This document shows, piece by piece, positions 32,606 to 41,227 of a DNA stretch of 64,000 nucleotides; within the stretch, counting starts at the first letter, position 1, and each line of letters opens with the position of its first letter. The notes beneath the pieces were generated by a model. That model was not told where the DNA came from and did not search any database. It worked only from the letters and a program-made list of their open reading frames with translations. Made by a program: the position numbers and the translations under genes. The stretch is from positions 62,001 to 126,000 of the forward strand of contig NZ_FNVB01000011.1 of NCBI RefSeq assembly GCF_900108315.1, given 5' to 3'. This DNA comes from Saccharopolyspora kobensis. Lineage in GTDB: Bacteria > Actinomycetota > Actinomycetes > Mycobacteriales > Pseudonocardiaceae.

Positions 32606-33361
32606 CTACTCGCCGGCTCGGTCGGCGTTGGCGTGGATCGCCGTGCGGATGTAGGCCGCCAGGCCCGGTTCGAGCTTCTCGTAGTGATCCGTGAAGCGCT
32701 CGTCCGCCACGTACATGTCGCCGAGGCCGCGGTGGATCTCGTACGTGCAGTCGTAGCACCAGCGCGTGATGTGCCGGCGGTGCTCCTCCGCGAGGTCCAT
32801 GGCCTGCTCGCTGTCCGGTGCCACCCCGGCCTGCTTGGCCTGTGCGAGCCGCTGCCCGACTTCCTGCTGCTCGGCCATGAAGCGCTGCCAGTCCTGCTTG
32901 GTGAAGGAGCTCATCCGCTGCTGGGACTGGCGGTACGCGTCGGTGCCGCCCCAGCGCCGCTCGGCCTCCTCGGCGTGGTCGTCCGGGTCGAAATCGCCGA
33001 ACAGCTCGAACTTCTCCTCCTGCGTCAGCTCGACGCCCATCGTGCTCGCCTCCAGTTCGCGTTCCACTGCCGCGACCACCCGCTGCAGCCGGTCGATCCG
33101 CGCCAGCAGCAGTTCGCGTTGCCGCCGCAGGTGTTCGCGGTCGGTGCCGTCGGCGAGGATGGTCGCGATCTCGTCGAGGCCGAGGTCCATCGCCCGGTAC
33201 CCGAGGATCCGGCGCAGCCGGTCCAGGTCCGCGTCGGAGTAGCTGCGGTAGCCCGCGGCCGTCCGGGCGCTCGGGGTGAGCAGTCCGATCTCGTCGTAGT
33301 GGTGCAGGGTGCGCACCGTCGTTCCGGAGATCCGCGCTGCTTCGCCGACCGAGTGGGGCAC
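32606..33361 (-). CDS. MerR-family regulator, TipA type
   Basis: A 251-residue MerR regulator. The winged HTH reads SVGEAARISGTTVRTLHHYD then GLLTPSARTAAGYRSY, followed by a coiled coil. The C-terminal ligand domain (FMAEQQEVGQRLAQAKQAGV, then HHxxxHxxWCYDC-like HITRWCYDCTYEIHRGL) is of the TipAS antibiotic-recognition type, which in Streptomyces TipA binds thiopeptides covalently. The GTG at 33361 is chosen for GAGGAGG eight bases upstream. It may act on its own promoter or on a multidrug response. Confidence 0.88.
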   Translation of the reverse strand: MPHSVGEAARISGTTVRTLHHYDEIGLLTPSARTAAGYRSYSDADLDRLRRILGYRAMDLGLDEIATILADGTDREHLRRQRELLLARIDRLQRVVAAVERELEASTMGVELTQEEKFELFGDFDPDDHAEEAERRWGGTDAYRQSQQRMSSFTKQDWQRFMAEQQEVGQRLAQAKQAGVAPDSEQAMDLAEEHRRHITRWCYDCTYEIHRGLGDMYVADERFTDHYEKLEPGLAAYIRTAIHANADRAGE

Positions 33362-33505
33362 GGTCCTCACCTCCTCGTCGACGAGCCTGGGGCCTCACGC
33401 GACGTGAGGGTCAAGCCGGATTCTGCCGCGTCCGCCCGGGTGAAGCAGAGATCACCGGAAACCGGCCCTTGGCAGCGCCGGCACCGCGATCTAGGGTGAG
33501 TGAAG

Positions 33506-33524
33506 TTAAGTAAGGCTTGCCTAA
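33506..33524. promoter_or_regulatory. Iron box (DtxR/IdeR operator) of the heme oxygenase gene
   Basis: TTAAGTAAGGCTTGCCTAA fits the DtxR/IdeR consensus TWAGGTWAGSCTWACCTWA at 17 of 19 positions. It ends 14 bases before the heme oxygenase start codon. Expected effect: repression when iron is plentiful. Confidence 0.8.
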
Positions 33525-33538
33525 GTAAGGGGTTGCCG

Positions 33539-34210
33539 ATGACGACCACCGAACGTCCGGTCCGCCGCGACTTCGCGCAGCGGCTGCGCGCGGAGACCCG
33601 CGCCGAGCACGGCCGCGCGCACCGCCAGCCCTACGTCCGGGCCCTGCTGGCCGGTCAGCTCGGGGCCGAGGACTTCGCGATGCTGCTCGCCCAGCACTAC
33701 TTCGCCTACGCGGTGCTGGAGGCGGCCGCCGAGCACATGCGCGGCGACCTCGTCGCCGGTCCCTTCGTCAGCGACCGCCTGCGGCGGCTGCCCGCGCTGG
33801 AGGCCGATCTCCAGCACTACTTCGGCCGCGGCTGGCGGCGCAAGATCGCGCCCAGCGCCGCCACCGAGGAGTACCTGGCGCGGATGCGCGAGGTCTGCTT
33901 CGACTGGCCGGGCGGTTTCGTCGCGCACCACTACACGCGCTACCTGGCCGATCTCTCCGGCGGTCAGGCGATCCGGGCGATCGTGGGCCGGAGCCTCGGC
34001 CGCTCGGACGGTGCCGGTTTCACGTTCCTGACCTTCGAGCGGATCCCGAACGGCCCGCGCTTCAAGGACGCCTACCGCACCCTGCTGGACACTGCGGGCT
34101 GGAGCGCCGCGGAGGAGGATCGGATCGTGGCCGAGGTCAAGCGCGCCTATGCGCACAACACGCGCGTCCTCGCCGAGCTCAGCTACCTGCTGATCCCGCG
34201 GCAGCGGTGA
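33539..34210 (+). CDS. Heme oxygenase (biliverdin-producing)
   Basis: A 223-residue HmuO-type enzyme that opens heme to biliverdin, CO and Fe2+ for iron acquisition. The proximal-His region is LRAETRAEHGRAH, and the distal helix carries YLADLSGGQAI with the flexible Gly pair. The length matches the family. An overlapping DtxR/IdeR box directly upstream indicates iron repression. The ATG at 33539 follows AAGGGG. No heme importer is adjacent, so it probably serves a system elsewhere. Confidence 0.93.
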   Translation: MTTTERPVRRDFAQRLRAETRAEHGRAHRQPYVRALLAGQLGAEDFAMLLAQHYFAYAVLEAAAEHMRGDLVAGPFVSDRLRRLPALEADLQHYFGRGWRRKIAPSAATEEYLARMREVCFDWPGGFVAHHYTRYLADLSGGQAIRAIVGRSLGRSDGAGFTFLTFERIPNGPRFKDAYRTLLDTAGWSAAEEDRIVAEVKRAYAHNTRVLAELSYLLIPRQR

Positions 34211-34257
34211 TCTGCTGGCCCTCCCGGGTGGTGTAGCGAAGACCGCCTTGGCAGAAG

Positions 34258-34295
34258 TTACCGTCAGGTAATACCCTCTTGTTACCGACGAGTAA
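34258..34295. promoter_or_regulatory. Twin TTACC...GGTAA/GTAA operators of the acyl-CoA dehydrogenase gene
   Basis: TTACCGTCAGGTAA (34258-34271) and TTACCGACGAGTAA (34282-34295) are two dyads with centres 24 bp apart, ending 49 bases before the start codon. The outline resembles operators of TetR-type fatty-acid regulators; the regulator is not in this window. Confidence 0.7.
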
Positions 34296-34344
34296 GGGCT
34301 CTAGCCGGGCCCACCCGCAGCAGCGTGCAAGAGGGAGCCTTTCC

Positions 34345-36189
34345 ATGGGCCACTACAAGAGCAACGTACGAGACCTCGAGTTCAACCTGTTCGAGCTGTT
34401 CAAGGTGCAGGAACGGCTGGGCAAGGGCGCCTTCGAGCAGTCCGACGAGGACACCGTGCGCGGCGTGCTCACCGAACTCAACGAGCTCGCCACCGGGCCC
34501 CTGGCCGAGTCCTTCGTCGAGGGCGACCGCAACCCCGCCAAGTTCGACCCGGCCACCCACTCGGTGACCCTGCCCGAGGCCTTCAAGAAGTCCTACCAGC
34601 AGGTCATGGACGGCGAGTGGTGGCGGCTGAGCCTGCCGGACGAGCTCGGCGGCTACGGCACCCCGCCGAGCGTGATCTGGTCGGCCGCCGAGCTCATCCT
34701 CGGCGCCAACCCGGCCGTGTACATGTACATGGCCGGCCCGAACTTCGCGACGATCCTGTGGCGCAACGGCACCGAGGAGCAGCGCCACTGGGCCGAGCTG
34801 ATGATCGAGCGCGGCTGGGGCGCCACCATGGTGCTGACCGAGCCCGACGCGGGTTCCGACGTCGGCGCCGGCCGCACCAAGGCGGTCAAGCAGGAGGACG
34901 GCTCCTGGCACCTCGACGGCGTCAAGCGGTTCATCACCTCCGCCGACCAGGACATGACCGAGAACATCATGCACCTGGTGCTCGCCCGGCCCGAGGGCCC
35001 CGGCGTGGAGGCCAAGCCCGGCACCAAGGGCCTCAGCCTGTTCCTGGTGCCCAAGTTCCACTTCGACAGCACCACCGGTGAGCCCGGCGAGCGCAACGGC
35101 GCCTTCGTCACCAACGTCGAGCACAAGATGGGCCTGAACGCCTCGGCCACCTGCGAGCTGACCTTCGGCCAGCACGGCGTCCCGGCCAAGGGCTGGCTGC
35201 TCGGCGAGGTGCACGACGGCATCGCGCAGATGTTCCAGGTCATCGAGTACGCCCGGATGATGGTCGGCACCAAGGCCATCGGCACCCTGTCCACCGGCTA
35301 CCTCAACGCGCTGGACTACGCCAAGGAGCGCGTGCAGGGCGCCGACCTGACCCGGGCCGCGGACAAGACCGCCCCGCGCGTCACCATCACCAACCACCCC
35401 GACGTGCGGCGCATCCTGATGCTGCAGAAGGCCTACGCGGAAGGTCTGCGGTCGGTGTACCTCTACGCCGCGGGCTTCCAGGACCAGGTCTTCCAGGGCC
35501 AGCACGAGGGCACCGACTTCAGCACCGCCGAGCAGGTCAACGACCTGCTGCTGCCGATCGTCAAGGGCGTCGGCTCGGAGCGGGCCTACGAGATGCTGAC
35601 CCTGTCGCTGCAGACGCTCGGCGGCTCCGGCTTCCTGCAGGACTACCCGATCGAGCAGTACATCCGCGACTCCAAGATCGACAGCCTCTACGAGGGCACC
35701 ACCGCGATCCAGGCGCAGGACTTCTTCTTCCGGAAGATCGTCCGCAACAACGGTGCCGCGCTCGGCCACGTCGCCGCCGAGATCCAGGCGACCCTGGAGG
35801 CCGAGGGCGCCGACGAGCGCCTCAAGGAGGAGCGGGCGCTGGTGGCCCGGGCGCTGCAGGACGCCCAGGGCATGCTCGGCACGATGATCGAGTTCTTGAC
35901 CTCCTCGCAGGAGGACGTCAAGAACATCTACAAGGTCGGCCAGCACGCGGTGTCGTTCCTGATGAGCATGGGCGACCTGCTCATCGGCTGGCTGCTGCTG
36001 CGCCAGGCCGAGATCGCCCTGGCCGCGCTGGACGCCGGCGCCTCGGCCAAGGACCAGCCCTTCTACCAGGGCAAGGTCGCGGTGGCCCGGTTCTTCGCCA
36101 AGAACGTGCTGCCGGAGCTGACCGGTCGCCGCAAGATCATCGAGGCGGCCGACAACTCCCTGATGGAGATCGACGAGTCCGTCTTCTGA
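34345..36189 (+). CDS. Acyl-CoA dehydrogenase, FadE5-like
   Basis: A 614-residue acyl-CoA dehydrogenase of the long type with extra N- and C-terminal domains. The opening residues MGHYKSNVRDLEFNLFELF match mycobacterial FadE5. FAD/substrate motifs are MVLTEPDAGSDVGAGRTKA, RFITSADQD and QTLGGSGFLQDYPIEQY; the catalytic Glu is in SLYEGTTAIQ. It oxidises acyl-CoA to the 2-enoyl form, the first step of beta-oxidation; FadE5 takes a wide chain-length range. The ATG at 34345 follows AGAGGGAGCC. The upstream twin dyads suggest fatty-acid-responsive repression. Confidence 0.95.
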   Translation: MGHYKSNVRDLEFNLFELFKVQERLGKGAFEQSDEDTVRGVLTELNELATGPLAESFVEGDRNPAKFDPATHSVTLPEAFKKSYQQVMDGEWWRLSLPDELGGYGTPPSVIWSAAELILGANPAVYMYMAGPNFATILWRNGTEEQRHWAELMIERGWGATMVLTEPDAGSDVGAGRTKAVKQEDGSWHLDGVKRFITSADQDMTENIMHLVLARPEGPGVEAKPGTKGLSLFLVPKFHFDSTTGEPGERNGAFVTNVEHKMGLNASATCELTFGQHGVPAKGWLLGEVHDGIAQMFQVIEYARMMVGTKAIGTLSTGYLNALDYAKERVQGADLTRAADKTAPRVTITNHPDVRRILMLQKAYAEGLRSVYLYAAGFQDQVFQGQHEGTDFSTAEQVNDLLLPIVKGVGSERAYEMLTLSLQTLGGSGFLQDYPIEQYIRDSKIDSLYEGTTAIQAQDFFFRKIVRNNGAALGHVAAEIQATLEAEGADERLKEERALVARALQDAQGMLGTMIEFLTSSQEDVKNIYKVGQHAVSFLMSMGDLLIGWLLLRQAEIALAALDAGASAKDQPFYQGKVAVARFFAKNVLPELTGRRKIIEAADNSLMEIDESVF

Positions 36190-36210
36190 ACCATCCGGTG
36201 AACCCCCGCT

Positions 36211-36251
36211 GATCTCGGGCGCAGCTCCACCCAGGAGTTGCGCCCGAGATC
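36211..36251. terminator. Strong terminator after the acyl-CoA dehydrogenase
   Basis: GATCTCGGGCGCA (36211-36223) pairs perfectly with TGCGCCCGAGATC (36239-36251). Inner CAGCTCC/GGAGTTG lengthens the stem to a near-complete hairpin. Confidence 0.82.
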
Positions 36252-36281
36252 GTTCCCGGCTCCGTTTGCGCTGGTCAGGTG

Positions 36282-36325
36282 CCGTGAGTGCTTTGGGATG
36301 CTATGACACCCCAAAACACTCACGG
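36282..36325. repeat. 19-bp hairpin, GTGAGTG...CACTCAC family
   Basis: A 19-base left arm (36282-36300, CCGTGAGTGCTTTGGGATG) and a 19-base right arm (36307-36325) pair at 17 positions around a 6-base loop. The same shape with compensatory base changes recurs at 41228-41269. It is probably a terminator or dispersed repeat for the convergent DUF3224 side. Confidence 0.75.
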
Positions 36326-36370
36326 GCCCCCACCTGCATGAAGTGGGCGGACGACGGGACTCGCCGCGTC

Positions 36371-36769
36371 TCAGCTCAGCTCGTAGTCGAAGGTGAAGGG
36401 CACCGCGGGGACTCCGTGCTCGGCGGTGTACTCGCCGGTGCCGCGGAGGCCGGTCAGGCCGCCGGTGCCGGAGCCCGGGACGACCTCGAAGGTGCTGCGG
36501 ATCTTCCCGTCGGTGCCGAAGTGGCCGCGCTCCTGGAGCGCGAACGCACCCGCGCGGCCGTCCAGGCTGCCGCGGACCAGCTGGATCCCGGTGAACGCGC
36601 CGGTCAGGTCGCCGCTGTAGACGAGCGTGTACTCGCAGGCGACGTCGGCCGCCTCGATGCCGCCGGTGAAGGTGTTGGTGATGGAGGCGTGCGCGAGCTT
36701 CGGGTGCTCGTCCGCGCCGATGGTGCTCTCGTCCCAGCGGGCGACGGTGAAGTGGCCGGTGGTCTGCAT
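36371..36769 (-). CDS. DUF3224 family protein
   Basis: A 132-residue beta-rich (allene-oxide-cyclase-like barrel) protein. It has TTGHFTVARWDESTI, a central GIEAADVACEYTLVYSG and C-terminal GLRGTGEYTAEHGVPAVPFT. DUF3224 has no established function; members often lie next to a WYL-type regulator, as here. The ATG at 36769 follows GAAGGG. The shared 84-base promoter region carries a 10-bp inverted repeat. Confidence 0.88.
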   Translation of the reverse strand: MQTTGHFTVARWDESTIGADEHPKLAHASITNTFTGGIEAADVACEYTLVYSGDLTGAFTGIQLVRGSLDGRAGAFALQERGHFGTDGKIRSTFEVVPGSGTGGLTGLRGTGEYTAEHGVPAVPFTFDYELS

Positions 36770-36809
36770 GGAATTCCCTTCGATCAGTGCTGCCACCAGC
36801 ATCGACGGC

Positions 36810-36834
36810 GTACCTGACATCTCCTGTCAGGTAC
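36810..36834. promoter_or_regulatory. Operator GTACCTGACA-N5-TGTCAGGTAC
   Basis: A perfect 10-bp inverted repeat (36810-36819 and 36825-36834) lies between the DUF3224 gene and the divergent WYL regulator gene, 20 bases before the regulator's start. It is most simply the binding site of that regulator. Confidence 0.8.
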
Positions 36835-36853
36835 TGCGGCAGAATTTCCGGGC

Positions 36854-37816
36854 ATGCGCGCCGACCGCCTGCTCTCCCTGCTCCTGCTGCTGCAGAACCG
36901 CGGCCGGATGACCGCGACCGAGCTGGCCGCCGAGCTGGAGGTGTCGGTCCGGACGGTCTACCGCGACGTCGAAGCCCTCGGCGCCGCGGGCGTGCCGGTC
37001 TGCGCCGACCGCGGCCCCGACGGCGGCTACCGCCTGCTGGACGGCTACCGCACCCGCCTCACCGGCCTCACCGATGCCGAAGCCGGCTCCCTGTTCCTGT
37101 CCGGCGCACCCGGCCCGGCCCAAGACCTCGGACTCGGCGCGGTGCTGGCCACCGCGCAGCTGAAGGTGCAGGCCGCGCTGCCCGCCGAGCTGGCCGAGCG
37201 GGCCCGCCGCATCCAGGACCGCTTCCACCTCGACGCGCCGGGCTGGTTCCGGGACGCCGACGACGTGCCGCACCTGGCCGAGATCGCCCGCGCGGTCTGG
37301 GAACAGCGCGTGCTGCACGCGCACTACCGCCGCTGGAACGGCGAGGTGCACCGCGAGCTCCACCCGCTGGGCATCGTGCTGAAGGGCGGCATCTGGTACC
37401 TGGTGGCCCGCGCCGGTGAAGCCGTCCGCACCTACCGCATCGCGCGCTTCCTCGACGTGCGGATCGAGCCCGGGACCTTCGACCGCCCAACGGGTTTCGA
37501 CCTGGCCGCGAGCTGGGCGGAGTCCGCCCGCCGGATGGAGGAGTCGATGGTGCGCGGAACCGCCAGGCTGCGGCTCTCCCCGGTCGCACAACGCCTCCTG
37601 CCCGCGCAGTTCGGCGCGAAGGGCACGCGAGCGCTGGCCGAAGCCGGCCCGCCGGACGAGCACGGCTGGGTGGAGGTCGACTTGCCGGTCGAGAGGACCA
37701 GCGTCGCCGTCCACGACGTCCTCCGCCTCGGCGCGGAAGCCGAAGTGCTCGCCCCGCCCGAACTCCGCGCCGCCGTCGCGGAAACCGTCACGGCTCTCGC
37801 TGCCCGCTACGCCTGA
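36854..37816 (+). CDS. HTH/WYL-domain transcriptional regulator
   Basis: A 320-residue YafY-like regulator. The N-terminal HTH is MTATELAAELEVSVRTVYRD with the wing ALGAAGVPVCADRGPDGGYR. The WYL domain contains HPLGIVLKGGIWYLVARAG (the W-Y-L motif) followed by the WCX region. WYL proteins bind nucleic-acid-like or small ligands. It is divergent from DUF3224 with a palindrome between, so it is the probable controller of that gene and of itself. Confidence 0.93.
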   Translation: MRADRLLSLLLLLQNRGRMTATELAAELEVSVRTVYRDVEALGAAGVPVCADRGPDGGYRLLDGYRTRLTGLTDAEAGSLFLSGAPGPAQDLGLGAVLATAQLKVQAALPAELAERARRIQDRFHLDAPGWFRDADDVPHLAEIARAVWEQRVLHAHYRRWNGEVHRELHPLGIVLKGGIWYLVARAGEAVRTYRIARFLDVRIEPGTFDRPTGFDLAASWAESARRMEESMVRGTARLRLSPVAQRLLPAQFGAKGTRALAEAGPPDEHGWVEVDLPVERTSVAVHDVLRLGAEAEVLAPPELRAAVAETVTALAARYA

Positions 37817-37903
37817 GCGCGAGCCCCAGCACCGTCGGCAAGCGCTCGCTGTCCAGCAACGGCGCTCGCACGATGTCCACCTACGCCGTGGGCGCCCGGC
37901 TGG

Positions 37904-39232
37904 TCACGGATGCCGCGGCGCGCTGGCTGGAACACCGCGGGATTCGCGGCCCGGCAGAAACCGCCCTCCGCCGACCGGTCCAGCGTCGTCCGCAGTGGAC
38001 CGAGCGGTCAGGAACGCGACGAACAGCCCGACCAGCAGCGCGGCCCGGCCCCACACCCCGATCATCAACGCCTGCGCGGTGAAACCGTCGTGGATGCCGC
38101 TCGCCTCGCCCATCATGTTCAGGTACAGCCAGCGGAAGATGCTGACGCCCATCGCCACGTCGGCCACCAGGTACGCCGCGATCCAGCCCCAGCGCACCCG
38201 CACCAGCACGAAGAACGGCAGCAACCACAACGTGTACTGCGGCGAATGCACCTTGTGCAGCAGCAAGAACCCGCACAGCATCGCCGCCGACACCGGCACC
38301 CACGGATACGTCCCGGACCGCTCGTACCGCAACCAGCCCACCGCGCAGGCGACCGCGAACGACAGCAGCATCAGCAGCGGCGAGACCACGCCCATCGCCG
38401 ACTGGAAGTCCGCCGAATCCGTCCAGTGCCGGAAGCCCCAGTACCAGACCGAATTCGTGCTGATGTCCACCTGCCGGCGCGACTGGAACTCGAACGACGC
38501 CGCCCACCCGCCGAACCCGGCGATGGCGAACGGCAGGTTCACCAGCACCGCGGTGGCCACCGAAGCCCCCACGACCTGCAACGCCCCGCGCACGTCCAAG
38601 CGCTCCCGGCCGCTGGTCAGCACGTACAACGCCAACGGCAGCACGAACAACGCCGGGTAGATCTTCAGCGCGAACCCGAGGCCCAGCACCACCGCGGCCA
38701 CCGTCGCGCGCCGCCGCAACGGCACCGACGTCCACCGGTGCACCACGAACACCGCCGCGACCGCGCACGCCACGACCGGCAGATCCCAGTTGTGGAAGGC
38801 ATAAAGCACCAACGGCGGGGACAACGCCCACAACAGCGCGCGCCACCCGCTCAACCGGCCCAGCCACCACGCGGTCGCGAGCCCGAACGGAGCCATCAGC
38901 AACGCCGACGCCGCCAGGAAACCGGCATCGGTGTCGACGAAGAACGCCCCCGCCCACATCAGCAACCCGGACAGCACCGGGTACTCGACCACCCCGCCGT
39001 AGAGCGAACCGTCCGGCTCGATCCCGCCGTGCACGTACGGGAAGACGTGCCGGTCGATGTCCCGGCCGATCCACAGGTTCTGGATGTCGGAGTAGCAGAC
39101 GTCGCCGTAAGCCCGCTCCTGGTACGCAGGCCCCGACCGGCCCCACTCGTCGAACTCCGGGCCCGTGCACCGCGCCTTGTTCGCATAGCCCAGGGCCAGC
39201 GACAGCGCCGTCAGCACGCACAGCGCCACCAA
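37904..39232 (-). CDS. GT87-like polytopic membrane protein (Rv0051-like)
   Basis: A 442-residue protein with about ten membrane helices. The first extracytoplasmic loop contains FDEWGRSGPAYQERAYGDVC and YGGVVEYPVLSGLLMWAG, the acidic-residue pattern of GT87 (alpha-mannosyltransferase C) proteins that use polyprenyl-phosphate sugars. The same gene precedes rpsF in mycobacteria (Rv0051), agreeing with this neighbourhood. The start is ambiguous: TTG 39232 or GTG 39229, neither with a clear ribosome site. Likely role: envelope glycan synthesis; the exact donor is unknown. Confidence 0.82.
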   Translation of the reverse strand: MVALCVLTALSLALGYANKARCTGPEFDEWGRSGPAYQERAYGDVCYSDIQNLWIGRDIDRHVFPYVHGGIEPDGSLYGGVVEYPVLSGLLMWAGAFFVDTDAGFLAASALLMAPFGLATAWWLGRLSGWRALLWALSPPLVLYAFHNWDLPVVACAVAAVFVVHRWTSVPLRRRATVAAVVLGLGFALKIYPALFVLPLALYVLTSGRERLDVRGALQVVGASVATAVLVNLPFAIAGFGGWAASFEFQSRRQVDISTNSVWYWGFRHWTDSADFQSAMGVVSPLLMLLSFAVACAVGWLRYERSGTYPWVPVSAAMLCGFLLLHKVHSPQYTLWLLPFFVLVRVRWGWIAAYLVADVAMGVSIFRWLYLNMMGEASGIHDGFTAQALMIGVWGRAALLVGLFVAFLTARSTADDAGPVGGGRFLPGRESRGVPASAPRHP

Positions 39233-39295
39233 GCCGGAGATCGTCAGGCCGCGAGCCGTCCTGCTGATGCCGATCCCTCCACCCGATCCGATACC

Positions 39296-39338
39296 GGGGT
39301 GAAGGGCGCCTCTCCGCGAGCGAGGTGCCCTTCACCCC
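39296..39338. terminator. 17-bp terminator after nfo, GTGAAGGGC family
   Basis: A 17-base left arm (39296-39312, GGGGTGAAGGGCGCCTC) pairs with 39322-39338 with a single G-T position, loop 9 bases. It ends the endonuclease IV gene six bases past its stop. Confidence 0.85.
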
Positions 39339-39344
39339 GAGAGC

Positions 39345-40112
39345 TCACTGCACCTTGCCGCGCAGGAAGGCGATGTCGTCGGCCTGGCCCTCGTCCGGGG
39401 TCTCCACCACCACCGGCGCACCGGCGCTCGCGCAGACCGCCACCAGCAGATCCGGGTCGATGGTGCCCGCGCCGATGTTGGCGTGCCGGTCGCGGGAGGA
39501 GTCGAACTCGTCCCGCGAGTCGTTCAGGTGCACCAGGTCGATCCGCCCGGTGATCGCCTTCACCCGGTCGACGACGTCCAGCAGCTCCTCGCCCGCCGCG
39601 TGCGCGTGGCAGGTGTCCAAGCAGAACCCGGCGCCGAACTCGCCGACGGCGTCCCACAACCGCGCCAGCGCGTCGAACTTCCGCGCCATCGCGTTGGCCC
39701 CGCCCGCGGTGTTCTCGATCAGCACCGGGACGTCGAACCCGCCGTCCGCGGCCTGCCGCTCGAACAGCTTGCGCCAGTTCGCCACGCCCTCGGCCGGATC
39801 GTCGTCCTTGGTCACGTGCCCGCCGTGCACGATCAGCCCCCGCGCACCGACCTCGGCCGCCGCCTTCGCCTGCTGGCCGACCGCCTTGCGCGACGGGATC
39901 CGGATCCGGTTGTTCAACGACGCCACGTTGATCACGTACGGCGCGTGCACGAACACGTCCAGCTCGCTGGCGCGCAACTGCTCGGCCTGCGGATGCGGCT
40001 TCGGGGCCTTCCAGCCCTGCGGGTCGGACAGGAAGAACTGCACGACCTCCGCACCGCGCTCGGCGGCGGCGGTCAGCGGGTCGTCATCTCGGACGTGGGC
40101 GCCGATACGCAT
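39345..40112 (-). CDS. nfo: Endonuclease IV (AP endonuclease)
   Basis: A 255-residue endonuclease IV homologue. Metal-site motifs are VHAPYVINVAS, IVHGGHVT, VLIENTAGG, FCLDTCHAHAAG and IDLVHLNDSRDEFDSSRDRH, the last containing the family's trinuclear zinc ligands. It cleaves 5' of abasic sites in base-excision repair. The ATG at 40112 is the first in frame. A strong hairpin follows. Confidence 0.94.
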   Translation of the reverse strand: MRIGAHVRDDDPLTAAAERGAEVVQFFLSDPQGWKAPKPHPQAEQLRASELDVFVHAPYVINVASLNNRIRIPSRKAVGQQAKAAAEVGARGLIVHGGHVTKDDDPAEGVANWRKLFERQAADGGFDVPVLIENTAGGANAMARKFDALARLWDAVGEFGAGFCLDTCHAHAAGEELLDVVDRVKAITGRIDLVHLNDSRDEFDSSRDRHANIGAGTIDPDLLVAVCASAGAPVVVETPDEGQADDIAFLRGKVQ

Positions 40113-40278
40113 GCCCGGAGTCTAGGCGGCCGCCCGACACCGCTCGCGCCCACCGAATCCCACGAGGTGGAAACCGGACCGGACCGTCACCAATGGCGGT
40201 GTTCAACCGTTGTACACATCTGAGAGGTTCTCGTTTGAGAGAGTGATCACCCAATCGCGCATCCTGGGGAGGCGAGCC

Positions 40279-41205
40279 ATGGGAGCACGGGGGCGACCCA
40301 ACCCGTTGATCAACCCGCAGGTCCGCGGCCGGGCCCTGTCGGCCGGACTCGTCGGCCTCGTGCTGACCGCGAGCACCTTCCTCGGTGCCGGCACCGCCCA
40401 TGCCGTCGACCCCCTGGTCGTCGACAGCCCGCTGGCGATCGTCAAGGCCGTGCCCGGCCAGCAGGTGACCGTCAAGCCGAGCACGCTGGACTTCAAGGTC
40501 CGCGAGGCCGTGCTGCTGGCCATGCCGCTGGCGTTCGGCCGGGCCAAGGAAGCAGGCGACCGCTTCGCCGGGCTGAGCCCGATCCCGCTCGGCACCGCTC
40601 CCGAGGGCCGCACCTTCTACTCCGGCAAGAAGATCGCCGAGGCGGCCGCGCCCCGGCTCGCCGAGATCGGCCTGCCGGAGGACAAGGTCGACGCGGTGCG
40701 CTGGCACTTCACCAACCTCGTCAGCATCGGCAACGCGGTGACGGTGAACGCCGAAGCGCCCGAGGAAGAACCGCCTCCGCCCCCGCCGCCCGCGCAGCAG
40801 CCGCCACCGCCCCCGCCGCCGTCCCCCGCGCCCGGCACGCCCGCGCCGCCGGAGCCCAGCCCGGCGCTGCTCCCGCCGGACCCGACGACGTTCGTCCCGC
40901 AGCCGGGCGGAGCGCCGACCGCGATGAGCCTCTTACCGCCCGAGCTGCGCGGCTCGTCGCTGACCTGGGCCCAGGGCCACTACGGCCAGGCGCCAGGGAT
41001 GACGCCCAACATCGGTGACCTGGTCAAGCAGACCGAGGAGCGGAAGGCGCGCGAGCAGCAGGACGAGGTGCTGGCCGCGGGCAAGGCCGAAGCCCTGCCC
41101 ACCGAGGTCACCGAGCGGGTGGCGGTCCCGGTCCTCCTCGCCTCCATCGCCCTCGCGGTGGCCACCGCGGCGCTGGTCAGGAGCTGGGTCCTCCGCCGCC
41201 AGTAG
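40279..41205 (+). CDS. Secreted/anchored Pro-rich protein of unknown function
   Basis: A 308-residue protein. The N-terminal signal is ALSAGLVGLVLTASTFLGAG followed by TAHA, with cleavage predicted after AHA. A folded domain of about 90 residues follows (RTFYSGKKIAEAAAPRLAEI and VDAVRWHFTNLVSIG), then a Pro-rich linker (about residues 160-215), an acidic region and a C-terminal membrane helix (LLASIALAVATAALV) with a basic tail WVLRRQ. Topology: anchored on the outer face of the membrane with an exported domain. The ATG at 40279 follows GGGGAGGCGAG. It is immediately upstream of the rpsF operon; the function is unknown. Confidence 0.85.
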   Translation: MGARGRPNPLINPQVRGRALSAGLVGLVLTASTFLGAGTAHAVDPLVVDSPLAIVKAVPGQQVTVKPSTLDFKVREAVLLAMPLAFGRAKEAGDRFAGLSPIPLGTAPEGRTFYSGKKIAEAAAPRLAEIGLPEDKVDAVRWHFTNLVSIGNAVTVNAEAPEEEPPPPPPPAQQPPPPPPPSPAPGTPAPPEPSPALLPPDPTTFVPQPGGAPTAMSLLPPELRGSSLTWAQGHYGQAPGMTPNIGDLVKQTEERKAREQQDEVLAAGKAEALPTEVTERVAVPVLLASIALAVATAALVRSWVLRRQ

Positions 41206-41227
41206 GGCGTTTCCGCAGTTCAGAACC

